A DNA stretch of 64,000 nt, taken from Primulina eburnea. Taxonomy: Eukaryota > Streptophyta > Magnoliopsida > Lamiales > Gesneriaceae. The notes beneath the pieces are model-generated. The model made no database searches. It was given only the letters and a program-made list of their open reading frames with translations, and was not told where the DNA came from. This document shows, in pieces, positions 44,803-56,214 of this stretch. The translations under genes and the position numbers were made by a program. Positions within the stretch are counted from its first letter, which is position 1; each line of letters opens with the position of its first letter. The stretch lies in contig NC_133104.1 in assembly GCF_022965805.1 (NCBI RefSeq), positions 21,154,912 through 21,218,911 of the forward strand, written 5' to 3'.

Positions 44803-46622
44803 TGTAATAGCCGAGCCCGGTGTACGGTATGGTTTAAGATTTTGTATGATTATTGGCTATTTGGGTAAGTTTAAGTATAGTTTGGATGTTAAGAGTTTCG
44901 AGTTATGATTTATAGTATGGTTGGTTATAGATGACGTGCAGTGTTATTGTAGCGGCGTTACGATTAAATTCATGATAAATGGTATATTGATCCAAATGAG
45001 GTGAGGCCAATTGGAGTGGTTAGATAAGACATAAGGCTATAACTTTCTTATTTTGAGTTTTGTTCAAATCATTGTGGAAGGTAAGCCAAAAGTGTCCCGA
45101 AGTGTGTTGTGTGTTTCGACGTTCCTCCAGTGACACATGTTGGGAGATTTAGCATAACTTTTTACTCAGACCTCCAAATGATCTGAAATTTTGAGGGAGT
45201 CAAGATAAGACATAGAGCTACAACTTTGTAATTTTCCACTTTTTCTAATTCGGACGGGAAGAGGCGTTTCTGAGGCGATCTTTGAAGAGGCTGTGCGCAG
45301 AGTACGTTGTGGCAGGACCGATGCAGGAGCGCACCCGCGGTCATGTAAGGACCGCACCCGCGGTCCCAGTGGTTCAGAAAATGATGTTTGGTCGAAGGCT
45401 TTGCACACCCGCGGTCCTTGTGTTGGCGCACCCGCGGTCAAGGTATGGCCGAGATATTTAGTGCTTTTTGGAGTGGTTGGCCATCACTTTACTCATTTCT
45501 TCCCCTTCATTTCGACTTTTCTCTCTACCTTATAGGGTTTTCTTCCATTTCTTTCATTTCCTATCTCCAATCCAAGCTTCTTTTTGACGATTCGAGTTGA
45601 GAGCGACGTTCTCCTAGGTGCTAGGAAGCTTAGGTAAGCTTTTGGTGCGATTCTTTTAAGGTTTTGAGTTAAGAGTTGACTTGGGTTTGTTATTCTTGTG
45701 GATTTATGGATTTATTGTTATGGATTCTTGGATATAGAGTTGATGTTGGTGTTATTTATGGATTATTGTTATAGGTGGTGAACCAAGAGCATATTTGAGG
45801 TGTTCTATTGGGTAGTAAGTGGAATTTCATCCTTTGTGCTCACATGATGTTATATGTATTGTATTTCAAAGGTTTTAATGTGTTATTCCCTTCATTTGAT
45901 TCATGTTTATGTATTGATTTCATTGATATGTATATTGGAGGCATTTTATGTCTCATTATTGTTCAAAGGGAATAAAAGAGAAAAGAAAGAGTTTCAAAGT
46001 GATTGTTAAAGCCAAGAGAGAGTTTAAATGTTTCTATTGGATTGATAAATACATAGCCAGAGAATTGCATGCAATTAGTTGATCAACGACTATAGGCTTA
46101 TATCCCTCAGAGTTATCGGTTTTTATCGATTTGGGATACGAGCACCCCAGAGCAGAGTTACTATTGATATCAATCCAACCAGAGTAAAGAGAAATACCAT
46201 CTTATTTCTATGCTATTGTTATGATATTCATTGATTCAGAGTTTACAGTTCAGAGTTGATGGAATTTATGATTTCAAAGCTATGTTTTTACAGAGTATGT
46301 TATGTCATTGCTATGTAAGAGTTCCACTTGCTGAGATTTATTCTCATTTCAGTTATTTCATGTGATGCAGATCAGAGTGGAGGCCCGGGACGTTGACTGT
46401 GGACAGGGGGTCATATGCATACACCGTTGGAAGGATGATTTTGATGGCATGATCATAGGAATGATGTTTTGTATTTTTTTTATATCATTTGAATGATCAT
46501 GTATTGCTATTTTGTAAAAAAAAAAATGTTTAAAGAATGTATTTTGAAACTCCTTCCATATTTTAAAGAAAATTATTTTATTTTCGCTGCGTATTTTAAT
46601 GTATTGGGTCAGAGGTGTCACA
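44803..46622 (+). mobile_element. Gyp-Y solo LTR nested in Cop-C copy 3
   Basis: 1,820 bp from TGTAATAGCCGAGCCCGG to GAGGTGTCACA, flanked by the exact duplication TCTTC (44798-44802 and 46623-46627). It is about 230 bp longer than the other Gyp-Y LTRs because of extra sequence around 44950-45290. In that part the words GATAAGACATA and CTACAACTTTG or CTATAACTTTC occur twice. Its palindrome array (45318-45441) is short, with about four units. Donor GTAAGC lies near 45632. Confidence 0.93.
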
Positions 46623-47514
46623 TCTTCGATCTTCATAATCATCATGGCCACCATCTTCCAATCTTGATCATCCACTATACTAATATTTACAAATAAATAT
46701 CCATGGCAAATAGGGATACATCTCATGGGGTGGGAACGGGCCATAAACCAATTCCACTTTAAATTTGATAATTATTACAATCATTCAACACAAAATATCC
46801 TAGCATACACCTAGCAAATTGGGCTTGGGCTTTTGATCATCCTTCATGCATAATATCACATATCATACACCATCAATTAATTATCACAATAATTAATTGA
46901 TCCAATATTATATATCTTGATCCAATCACTAACCGCCACGATTATAAACTAAATTAACAAAGTATACAGACACCTTTGTCTACTTTCAAATTAATTTATT
47001 TATAACCGAATTTCTTGTAAATCACAATTTACTATAAATAATTAAAGTCCAACTTCGATTATTTATTTCATGAGAAAAATTTGCAACTTTTGTAATTTTA
47101 AACTTATGGGCCCAAAAACTTATTTTTCACCAAAAATATTTTGGCCCATTTAAAATTCACAAACATGTTAGCCATCTAATGGCCCAACAACTCATGGCCC
47201 AAGACACTTTGATATTCCAAAACACTTTTGGAAACCCTAGTCGTCATCGCCGTCGCCGGAGCTCCGTCGCCGGATTCCGGCCAACATGCAAAAAAATTTT
47301 TTTTTTTTTATTAATTTGATGGGGCTGTTCGGGCAGCCCCTCGGGCTGCCCTTGCTGCCCGAAACGGGAAGCCCAAGCTGCCCGACACGGGCAGCAACAT
47401 GCTGCTAACCTTGAATTTTGTTGCAAAATTTCATTCTCATGCGGTTAGAAATCGACCTCAATATAATATCTTGTAAATGCTACACAAAAACGTAACCATA
47501 GCTCGGATACCACT
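46623..47514 (-). other. Cop-C copy 3 leader, LTR-proximal part
   Basis: Continuation of the leader. GC-rich stem-loops of GGGCAGC/GCTGCCC type lie at 47321-47405, and the primer-binding site (TGGTATCCGAGC on the minus strand) at 47501-47512. No credible gene is seen. Confidence 0.72.
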
Positions 47515-49657
47515 TGAAAGGGGATCGGTTACGGTGACCGGAAGCGCAACGGAAGTTTAAAAATCAAATTTTTACACAAAAATTTCGGCCACCTCTACTA
47601 TATTGTGTAGCAAATACAACAAACACCAAATAATGTCATACATAGGGTGTTTAGAAGTTTTACCTATCAATCACAAGGATTGATGTATGGCTCCAACTTT
47701 GTTGTTAAACAACAAAGCTCTTGAATGGCATGAAGAAATCTACAAGCTTCCTCCTACCTTGAATCTTTCCTTCAAATTAAGCCCACCACCAACTAGGTAG
47801 ATCCCCTCATATTTTGCACTAGAAAAATATGAGGATTTTTCATTTGAGAAGAGAGTGTTTCTTCAACCATTGAAGAAAGAAAAATTGGAGAGAAAGTGAA
47901 AAGTATTTTCGGCACTATTCATCCTAGGAGAGAAGGAGAGACATTTTTTTGGTTGTGGGAAAAGTAGAGTCAAAAAGGTGCATGCCATGCCTTGAAAACT
48001 CAAAAAGTAGTCTCTCAACCTTTCACCTCCCATGCATGCATATTATATGGTTTTTATCAAAATAAAAACCATGTTCTAAATTTAATTATCTCAAACATAT
48101 TTGAGACTAATTAAACATTACTTGAATTTACCCAAGTCCCACTAGTTAAATAATTAATTTAAATTGAGCTCTACAAGATTCAATATAATTTAATTAATTC
48201 AACACTTGAATTAATTTAATTATTTGGACTCTTCTAGGTCCACTAGTGTTTAATTAATTCAACACTTGAATTAATTTAATTTAGTCCATAATAATGTCCA
48301 TGAAAATCACAATTTTCAAATACATTATTCACTTGGCCAAATTTTAATTTAGGAACACTTCCATAAATCAAAATTTACATTTCTCTCATAGAAGTCATAC
48401 TTCTATTTTTCTTTACACTTATTAACTCATTTATAAGTCGTTCAACACATTGAACTATTTTCTCCTTTATAGAAGTCATACTTCTAATTCTTCATTACGC
48501 TTATAAACTCCTTTATAAGCCGTTCAACACATTGAACTATTTTTACTTCTCAACGGGATCTAGAAAGCTAGTACTTGTGTGGCCCTCTATGGTTCACTGA
48601 TACAACTAGCCGTGGGTTCACATCTCAATGTGATTCGGACTAAACATGTCCTTATATGAGCATACCCCAATTGCTCCATTCTTATTTATCAACACCTTGA
48701 TAACAAGAACGTCAGAATTCAAGTCTGATAGTACCCAACTAATCATGTTAAATGCCTAGCAGCATCGCTTACATGATTCACTAGGTATCAAATGATAGTG
48801 CCTGCAAGAACCATTCAATTATGGTTAGCGTACAGTACGGTCCCTTCAACTCATATATCCCGATCGATTCGACAACCATTGGTTTATCGAGAGTTGTCAA
48901 TGAATCGATACTATGTGTCATGTCGTAGTTGCATCGATGGTGTAATCTATGAAACCCCTTTCATAATTACCACCATACTCTGGCCAGAGATTTCAACCTA
49001 CATACACATGATAACACATAGGATATCCATACCCGAAGGTAAGCGGTGAATCCCCGACTAAAATGCATCGACTCCTATGTGTTTCGACAGAACACCCAAC
49101 CTTGCCACCTGATGACCCCATGAGAGTCGGTAAACAAGTCAAAGTGTAATTCTAGCACATAGAGTCTCAATGTTGTCCTGGGTCATAAGGACTAATTCTG
49201 TACAACCATAAACCAGGACTTTTCCACTCGATAAGTGAGAACCACTTGGAAAGTCCTTTAATGGAGGGTTGTTCAGTGCACTCTACCAGGAGCACCTATC
49301 TGCATGCTCGGACATCACAATGTCCCCTACCAATGAAACATGGTATTCACATCGCAGATACTAGTCTCTAACTCGAGCGGCCTATATCCTTCTTAGTGGC
49401 GGCTGAATCGACTAGGAACCGTTTAGAATATACAGTATTACAAATATGAGTTTCATGATAATCATCATATGAGCATCTCATATTCTTTCTACTATTTGTA
49501 TATTCAAGGGCTTTATCTATGCAACTAGCATGGGTATACAGATAAAGATGTGCCAAAATAATAATATCAAATATTACTAAAATAAAGATTGCTTATACAT
49601 AGAGTTTCATAGTGAACACTCGGCCAACACTTGGCTCGATGGGCACCTACTCTAACA
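47515..49657 (-). repeat. 5' LTR of Cop-C copy 3
   Basis: 2,143 bp, partner of 38514-40656. Conserved-loop hairpin at 47805-47834 with the same stem. Confidence 0.9.
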
Positions 49658-50121
49658 CACCCCAGAGCAGAGATACTATTGATATCAATCCAACCAGAGT
49701 AAAGAGAAATACCATCTCATTTATATGCTATTGCTATGATATTCATGTTCAGAGTTTATGATTCAAAGTGGATGGTATTTATGATTTCAAAGCTATGTTT
49801 TACAGAGTTTATTGTCATTGCTATGTAAGAGTTCCACTTGCTGAGATTTATTCTCATTTCAGTTATTTCATGTGATGCAGATCAGAGTGGCGGCCCAGGA
49901 CGTTGACTGTGGACAGGGGGTCATATGCATACACCGTTGGAAGGAAGATTTTGGCATGATCATAGGATTGATGTTTTTTATTTTGTTATGTCATTCAAAT
50001 GATCATGTATTGTTATTTTGTAAATATGTTTAAAGAAATGTATTTTGAAACTCCTTCCGTATTTTAAAGAAAATTTTAATTTCCGCTGTGTATTTTATTT
50101 AAAGAGGTCAGAGGTGTCACA
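49658..50121 (+). repeat. Gyp-Y outer 3' LTR, last part
   Basis: Continues 38513 after Cop-C copy 3 and ends GAGGTGTCACA. It is followed by ATCCT (50122-50126), matching the duplication left of 14982. This shows that the outermost LTR ends belong to one original insertion. Confidence 0.9.
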
Positions 50122-50165
50122 ATCCTTGTCGACGATCGGTGTTTTAAATTTTATAGAAGACTGCT
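50122..50165 (+). pseudogene. Short scaffold Gyp-X pol piece after RNase H
   Basis: Joined to 14981 it reads CSLSLSTIGVLNFIEDCC, the region after DALSRK in related elements (Gyp-Z has [19 protein letters not shown] at the same place). The integrase zinc domain and catalytic core that should follow are missing; a SINE-like sequence lies at the gap. Confidence 0.7.
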
Positions 50166-50411
50166 GTTTGTGTAACGATCATGGGCCATTAGGATGAACC
50201 AACAAAGGCCTCGGCCCAAAACCACGCACCACTACTGGTCATGGGTCGTTAGGATGGTCCAGCATGGGCCTCGGCCCATGCCCATGCACCGCCACTCACA
50301 GAATATCCCACTCCTGGAAAGTGGTTCTTTTCGCCTTCCCCAACACTTGAACCCAGGACCTCCAGAATAAGTACCTAGATTCCTAAGTGTTGGTAACCAG
50401 TTGAGCTACTA
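50166..50411 (-). mobile_element. tRNA-derived SINE-like element
   Basis: The minus strand starts with a pol III A-box-like TAGCTCAACTGG (50397-50408), then about 37 bp later a B-box-like GGTCCTGGGTTCAAG (50346-50360). This is the tRNA-like head typical of plant SINEs. Its body holds two related copies of a segment around GGGCCGAGGCC and CATCCTAA. I could not see a clear target duplication or tail, so the ends are approximate. It sits where about 1.3 kb of Gyp-X integrase is missing. Confidence 0.6.
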
Positions 50412-50981
50412 GGAATGATATCTCTGAAGTACCTGAGATTGGACCTGACATGATCAGAGATATGATAGAAAAAGTGAAGCTAATTCGAAAGAAAATGAAG
50501 GCAGCGCAAGATAGACAGGCCAAATATGCCAATATTCGACGTAGACCGTTGGTATTTGAGGCAGGAGACCGAGTATTTCTGAAGATTTCACCTTTCAGAG
50601 GAGTTGTCAGATTTTGGCAAGAAAGGGAAATTGTCTCCACGATACATTAGACCTTATGAGATTCTCGAGAAGATAATAGATCGTGCCTATCGACTCGCTT
50701 TACCGCCTTCATTATCCGGGATACATGATGTGTTTCATGTATCGTTATTAATAAAATACCTTTCTGATGCTTCACATGCTATTCAACCAGACGAGGCCGA
50801 ACTGGATGAGACGTTGAGTTATGTTGAAAAACCGATTCAGATTATTGATCGTAAAGAAAAACAGCTTAGAAAGAAGACTATTCCACTGGTAAAAGTTCAA
50901 TGGACTCATCATGGCACTGAAGAAGCAACCTGGGAAACTGAATCAGATATGAGACAAGAGTTCCCAGAGTTATTTCGATGA
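50412..50981 (+). pseudogene. Scaffold Gyp-X integrase C terminus with chromodomain-like end
   Basis: Reads NDISEVPEIGPDMIRDMIEKVKLI, then RRRPLVFEAGDRVFLKISPFRGV. A one-base insertion near 50612 shifts the frame. The continuation (50604-50981) gives [20 protein letters not shown], then VHDVFHVSLL-like sequence and KVQWTHHGTEEATWETESDMRQEFPELFR with a stop. It is the typical chromovirus tail. Confidence 0.85.
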
Positions 50982-51065
50982 TGTAAATTTCTTATACAGT
51001 TTAAGTATATATACTGCTTATTGATACGATTGATTGCCTGTGATTCGAGGACGAAATCGTATCTT

Positions 51066-51078
51066 AGGGTGGGAGAAA
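51066..51078 (+). other. Polypurine tract of the scaffold Gyp-X
   Basis: TAGGGTGGGAGAA-type purine-rich run directly before the LTR at 51079, where plus-strand DNA synthesis is primed in LTR elements. Confidence 0.65.
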
Positions 51079-51195
51079 TGTAATGCCCGAGAATTTGATC
51101 CTAATAATATGTAATTATTGATTTATAATTTGATATGATTATAAGAGGATTAATCGGGACACGGTTTAAATTCGGCATAAAAATATGTATGTGCG

Positions 51196-51712
51196 AGGAC
51201 GAAGCTCTCGCGCATATGCACAGCCTGGCAGGGCGCATATGCGCGGAATGTCCAGAGGACCTCGCACATATGCGCGACCTGAATCCGTGCATGTGCGCGA
51301 GGGTGGAAGAGAGTTGGCAAGCATGAGCAGAAGCCTCGCGCATATGCGCCAAGATGTGTCGCGCATATGCGCTAGCCACCGTGTAGACACGCGCCGAGAC
51401 ATTATGTCTCGCGCATATGCACCGAGATTCGGCATAAAAATATGTATGTGCGAGGATGAAGCTCTCGCGCATATGCGCTGCCTGGCAGGGCGCATATGCG
51501 CGGAATGTCCAGAGGACCTCGCGCATATGCGCGACCTGAATCCGTGCATGTGCGCGAGGGTGGCAGAGAGTCGGTAAGAATGAGCAGAAGCCTCGCGCAT
51601 ATGCGCCAAGATGTGTCGTGCATATGCGCGAGCCACCGTTTAGACACGCGCCAAGACATTATGTCTCGCGCATATGCGCCGAGATAGGTTGTGCATATGC
51701 ACGAGACGTGCA
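51196..51712 (+). repeat. GCGCATATGCGC palindrome array with 257-bp tandem duplication
   Basis: About 15 copies of the 12-bp palindrome GCGCATATGCGC or one-base variants. A 257-bp unit starting TTCGGCATAAAAATATG at 51171 is repeated at 51428. Overlapping open frames on both strands with repeated Ala-His-Met-Arg or Ala-Tyr-Ala-Arg are artefacts of the palindrome. Confidence 0.88.
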
Positions 51713-51750
51713 GCACAAAGACATGAGCCACGTTTTGGGAAAGCATGCAC

Positions 51751-51766
51751 GGTATATATAAATATA
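51751..51766 (+). promoter_or_regulatory. TATA box of the scaffold Gyp-X LTR
   Basis: GGTATATATAAATATA, about 40 bp downstream of the palindrome array. Confidence 0.65.
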
Positions 51767-53132
51767 TATACATATGAAAGAAAATCGAGGAATCAGAGAA
51801 AAAATCGAAACTTAGGGGAAAAAGTCGATTCTTGATTTTAGAATTCGATTCGTGAGAAATCCGTCCGTTAGATTTTAAATCCGACTTCGGTACAGTGTTC
51901 ATATCAATGCAGGCTACTACAGGACGTAAGTTTTATTACGTTTTGACATGCTTTGAAATTATGATGTTGTTGGAATTGAATACACTTCATATATGTTGTT
52001 CTTGACATGTCAGACAGCGTAGAATCGAAGTCAGATTAAGTAACGGACTGAATATGGAACTGTTATGATTTTCAGAATGAGATTGACTAGAATTGATGTC
52101 AGATTTGTACGGTGGTTGATTGTAAATTATTGAAATTTGTAGATATTGGTTTGGTATCATCGGTATCGCAGGATTGTACTATTGTACTGTCAGAATTTGA
52201 TAAAACAGAGATGTCTTGATTTAAATAGAATATTGATACAGAATATTGATATTGTCATTGCCGGATTGAACATTGACCGAGTCTGAGTCGAGACTTCGAT
52301 TGTATCATAGCGACAGAATGAAAGGTATAAATAAATGTTGATTCGGGATTGCACAACTCGAGTTAGGTTTGACTTGAGTTTCCCAAAATCACTTTTTTTA
52401 TTTTATTGCATTGATATTTGCAGATTATCAGGTTGATATGTTTAGTCTATTGAATTATAGCAGAGCCAGAGTTTGAGTTTAGGGCAGATCAGCCTAGCTA
52501 GGGCAGAACCGCCGAGTATTTCTCAGAACCGCTGAGACTCTAGATTTACGGTGTATCAATGAGCTTAGATGTAGATCGACTTCTATTGTAGACATTCGAT
52601 TCAGCATACCAAAGTCTAAATTAGATCGGGATCCCTAGGTTAGAAATAAGTTGAGATTAGATGAAAAGTCATTAATTTAAATACAGATTCGTATTGATTC
52701 ATGTAATCAGATTGGATACATGTTTTAATGATTTTTATGCTTTTATATATGTTTTATATGATTTCATTGATACATTGTTTATACTGGGATATTTTTATCT
52801 CATCGGAGTTATCCGGCTGTTGTCTTGTATGTATGTGTGCATGGCAACAGGTGGGACAGGTTCAGGGTCACAGAGTTGAAGAAAGATCGAGATTAGAGTG
52901 GTGATTCCGGACTTGGATATAGATAGGTTTTATTACTGGATTGTAGTAGTTGAACCTTAGTTTTGAACTAGATGCATGTTATACATGATTTGTATTATTA
53001 TACTGGTTTGTATAATAGAATTATTTCATTACCTTACGCATTTTAAAAAAAAAATTTAGACCCTGTTTACTCTAATTGATTAAATTAGTCCCAATGACGA
53101 TTAAGAAGATGATTAGCGTCCGGGTCCCCACA

Positions 53133-54268
53133 AGTAATGTCTGCAGAATTTGAGTGGGAAAACCAGAGCTGGCAGGTCAAGATCATGGGTAGGATAATTC
53201 TTCTCGTAGTCCTTCAACTGGCGAGAAGCATAAGCTATAACTTTCACACGTTGCATCAGCACTGCACCGAGGCCCTTCTTTGACGCATCGGTTTAAACAA
53301 CAAAGTCCTCTGAACCACTGGGAAATATAAGTACTGGAGCTGTCGTCAACTTATCTTTCAACTCTTGAAATCCACTCTGGCATTCATTGGACCACTCAAA
53401 ATTCACAGTCTTCCTCGTCAGATTGCTTAATGGCAGGGAAATCTTGGAGAAATCTGAAATCAAACGACGATAATAACCCGCCAAACCAAGAAAAATGTGT
53501 ACCTCTAATACAGTGGTAGGCATAGGCCACTTCTGAATCGGCTCGATTTTTACTGGATCAACGGCTATACCATCCTTCGAAACAACATGGCCTAAGAAAG
53601 AAATCTGCTCCAACCAGAACTCACATTTCTTCAACTTAGCATACAACCTCTTCTCTCTCAACAACTGAAGAACAACTCTGAGGTGCTCTGCATGAAGCTC
53701 TCTGGTCTTGGAATAATTCAATATGTCATCGATGAAAACAATGACAAAGCTATCCAAATACGGCTTGAACACTCGGTTCATAAGATCCATGAATACAGAA
53801 GGAGCATTAGTCAGACCGAATGACATCACAAGAAATTCGTAATGACCATACCTGGTCCGAAACGCCGTCTTAGGGATATCAGACTCCCTAACCTTCAACT
53901 GATAATAGCCAGATCGCAAATCAATCTTCGAAAACACTGTATCCCCCTGCAGTTGATCAAAAATATCATCTATTCATGCCAACAAATATTTATTCTTGAT
54001 AGTCACTTTGTTGATCTCTCTATAATCAATGCAAAGCCGCAAAGACCCATCTTTCTTCTTGACGAAAAGAACCGGAGCTCCCCAAGGCGAAGAACTCGGC
54101 CGAATAAAAATTTATCCAATAGATCCTACAACTGCGTCTTCAATTCTTTCATCTCTGAAGGGGCCATTCTGTACGGAGCCTTAGAAATAGGAACCGTACC
54201 CGGAACTAGATCAATCACAAACTCTACATCTCTGTCTGGCGGTAAACCCGGAACATCATCCTCAAATA
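53133..54268 (-). pseudogene. Reverse Gyp-Y-like pol piece, RT to RNase H
   Basis: On the minus strand from 54268: [10 protein letters not shown], the [16 protein letters not shown] stretch, a damaged middle with stops and frameshifts near 53940-54130, then a 215-codon open stretch (53937-53293) with [30 protein letters not shown] and FIDDILNYS, and RNase H remains to 53133. It resembles Gyp-Y pol more than Gyp-X pol. It is bounded left by the forward Gyp-X LTR and right by a reverse Gyp-X LTR, so it is the older host of both insertions. Confidence 0.85.
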
Positions 54269-56214
54269 TGTGGGGACCCGGACGCTGATCATTTTCTTAA
54301 TCATCTTTGGGATTTAATTATCAATTAAGATAAAACATGGTCTAAAATTTTTTTTTTTAAAGTACAAGTGCGGAAGGTAATGGCATCAATCTAATATACA
54401 TCTCAGTATAAAAGTACAATAATGTACATTACTCACTCAAATTAATCTAAGGTTTAACTACTAAATTTCAAGTATTAAACCAAGTCTACAATAAGTCCGG
54501 AATCACCACGCTAAACTCGTCTACTCTCATCATCTTCTTGACCCCGATCTTGTCCCAAATGTTGTCATGCACACATACAAAACAAGACAACAACCGGATA
54601 CTCCAGTGAGATATAAGTATCCCAGTATAAAACATGATAAACATGCATGAACGCCATATAAATCATAAAGCATACTATCATGCATAAAATCAATAACAAT
54701 AGGTTCCATGGTCTGTGAAACTAAATCAGATAAGCATGCAATGACAATGGTTCCCAAATTCTCTGAACTCACAATAACATAAGCATGCAAGTAATAACAA
54801 TGGATTCCCTGATCTAGGAACCAATCTATCTAAACATGCTAGTCAATTCAGATCATGTCTTGACTCGACTCGATTCTAACTCTAGGGATCCCGGTGTGAA
54901 TAAGACGTCAATGGCTGTCACCTACCCTCCCAATTGGTGTGACTGTACGTCCTATTCCTAGACTTCGGTCTGATCTGTATCGACATCTACAATAGGAGAG
55001 GTGATCTTCCCCTAAGCTGCGATATCACCGAACGTCTAGAAGTCTGACTGTTCTGTCAAGACTCTCCTATCTTAAATGTAATGCATAACAGTCTATAAAC
55101 AAAGCATAAACATCTCAAAAGATTTGAATTCAAATTCCATAAACAAATCATAATATAAATAACCATTCTAGTATGTAATTTTTGGTTGGGAAACTCAAAT
55201 TAGATCTCATTTGAGTTGTATCTCCCCAAACAAAACATGAATTATACCTTTGTCTTCCAGGTCTGACGAAGACGAAGTCTGGTATTCCAATCTGTCCATA
55301 TCAATCTGATAATGACAATTCATAAAAAATACCATATCAGTATATAACTCAGTTCAGAATCTGTTCTGATTAATCCTCAACTCAATACATAATCTGATCA
55401 ATATCAATGACATAACAATGAAATCTCAATCAATATCAAATCTGATCAGATGTCAGTCTGCTGATGTTTCGACGGCATAACAATACAATCTGAATAACCC
55501 CGTCAATCTCAACATCACAGATATAATACTAGGACTCATAATCAATACTGATATAACTTATAATCTCAACGATAACACAAATCTGATATCTAATCTAGTC
55601 AAATCAACACCAAAAATCATAACAATTACAGAAACAGTCTGTTCTTTAATCTGACTTCAATTATACAATGTCTACTGTAACAGAAACACCATATCTGATT
55701 CATATTCAATTCTGACAGTCTCACAAATTCAAATCTTGTCTAAACGTAATAAAACTTACGTCCTTGTGTAGCTCGTAGCAAAAGGAACTCAGAACTGCAT
55801 TCGGATTTGAATTCTGATGGACGGATCTTTCACAATCGCAAATCTAAAAGGCGTAAGGAAAATTCTCTCCAAAGCTCGGCCCTTTTTTCTGAATTTCTGA
55901 GGGAAAAATGTGTCATTCTTATATATATTGCATGCAACACCAGGAAACGTGGCTTATTTTTCAAGCTGCACGTTGCACCGCGGGTGAGGTCATGTTTGCA
56001 CCGCGGGTGAACTGTGCTATCGGCACCAATTTCATTTTTCTGAAATTCGACGACCGCGGGTGCGGTCTTGTTCGTACCGCGGGTGCGGTCACCCTACTGT
56101 AGCTGCACCACGGGTGCGGTCCTTCTAGCACCGCGGGTGCAGTGATGTTTCGGCCTTCCCTTCATAATTTCATTTTAATGACCGCGGGTGCACTCCTGTT
56201 CTAAGCGCGGGTGC
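54269..56214 (-). mobile_element. Reverse Gyp-X LTR, 5' end cut off
   Basis: Begins TGTGGGGACCCGGACGC on the plus strand, adjoining the pol piece without a primer-binding site, so it is a 3' or solo LTR on the minus strand. It follows the plan of 724-2642: donor GGACGTAAGT near 55755, TATA (55930-55918), and an ACCGCGGGTGCGG array (55975-56214). It stops inside the array where a forward Gyp-X LTR begins. Confidence 0.82.
55975..56214 (-). repeat. ACCGC-ACCC-GCGGT palindrome array, second reverse Gyp-X LTR
   Basis: About eight units of ACCGCGGGTGCGGTC or variants on the plus strand, 45 bp upstream (minus strand) of a TATA box. It ends exactly where the forward LTR starts, so the next Gyp-X insertion went into the array. 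Confidence 0.83.

Larger units (their letters stand above)
38514..49657 (-). mobile_element. Cop-C copy 3
   Basis: A complete minus-strand Cop-C element with LTRs 38514-40656 and 47515-49657 (2,143 bp each), flanked by the exact duplication CACCC (38509-38513 and 49658-49662). It contains an open gag, a pol with the shared integrase-core deletion, and a nested Gyp-Y solo LTR at 44803-46622. Confidence 0.94.
14982..50121 (+). mobile_element. Gyp-Y complex: rearranged multi-LTR Gypsy element
   Basis: The outermost LTR ends are flanked by the duplication ATCCT (14977-14981 and 50122-50126), so they mark one original insertion. Inside, however, there are two pol regions and four LTR segments: 14982-16572, 30545-32135, 36484-37639, and 37640-38513 joined to 49658-50121. 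The array region of the first and last LTRs looks identical where compared, whereas 30545-32135 differs, so the outer two are the likely original pair. Cop-C copies 2 and 3 and a Cop-C solo LTR are later insertions. The inner order needs at least one recombination between related elements. Confidence 0.75.
51079..53132 (+). repeat. 3' LTR of the scaffold Gyp-X
   Basis: 2,054 bp from TGTAATGCCCGAGAATTTG to GGGTCCCCACA. It holds an array of GCGCATATGCGC palindromes (51196-51712), a TATA box (51751-51766), a splice-donor-like GGACGTAAGT near 51925, and the segment with GGTGGGACAGG near 52850. The bases after it (AGTAA) should be the right-hand target duplication; the left one is outside the window. 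Confidence 0.88.

Noticed and set aside
50397..50408. A box considered as part of a functional tRNA gene
   Set aside because: No cloverleaf or acceptor stem can be built; it fits a degenerate SINE head.
51171..51712. Repeat array considered as a CRISPR
   Set aside because: Repeats are palindromic, spacing is irregular, spacers are themselves repeated by duplication, and the context is a plant LTR.
51166..51902. Overlapping open frames on both strands with repeated Ala-His-Met-Arg / Ala-Tyr-Ala-Arg, up to 166 codons
   Set aside because: They translate the GCGCATATGCGC palindrome array in several frames of both strands; no protein family signal, and they lie in LTR U3.
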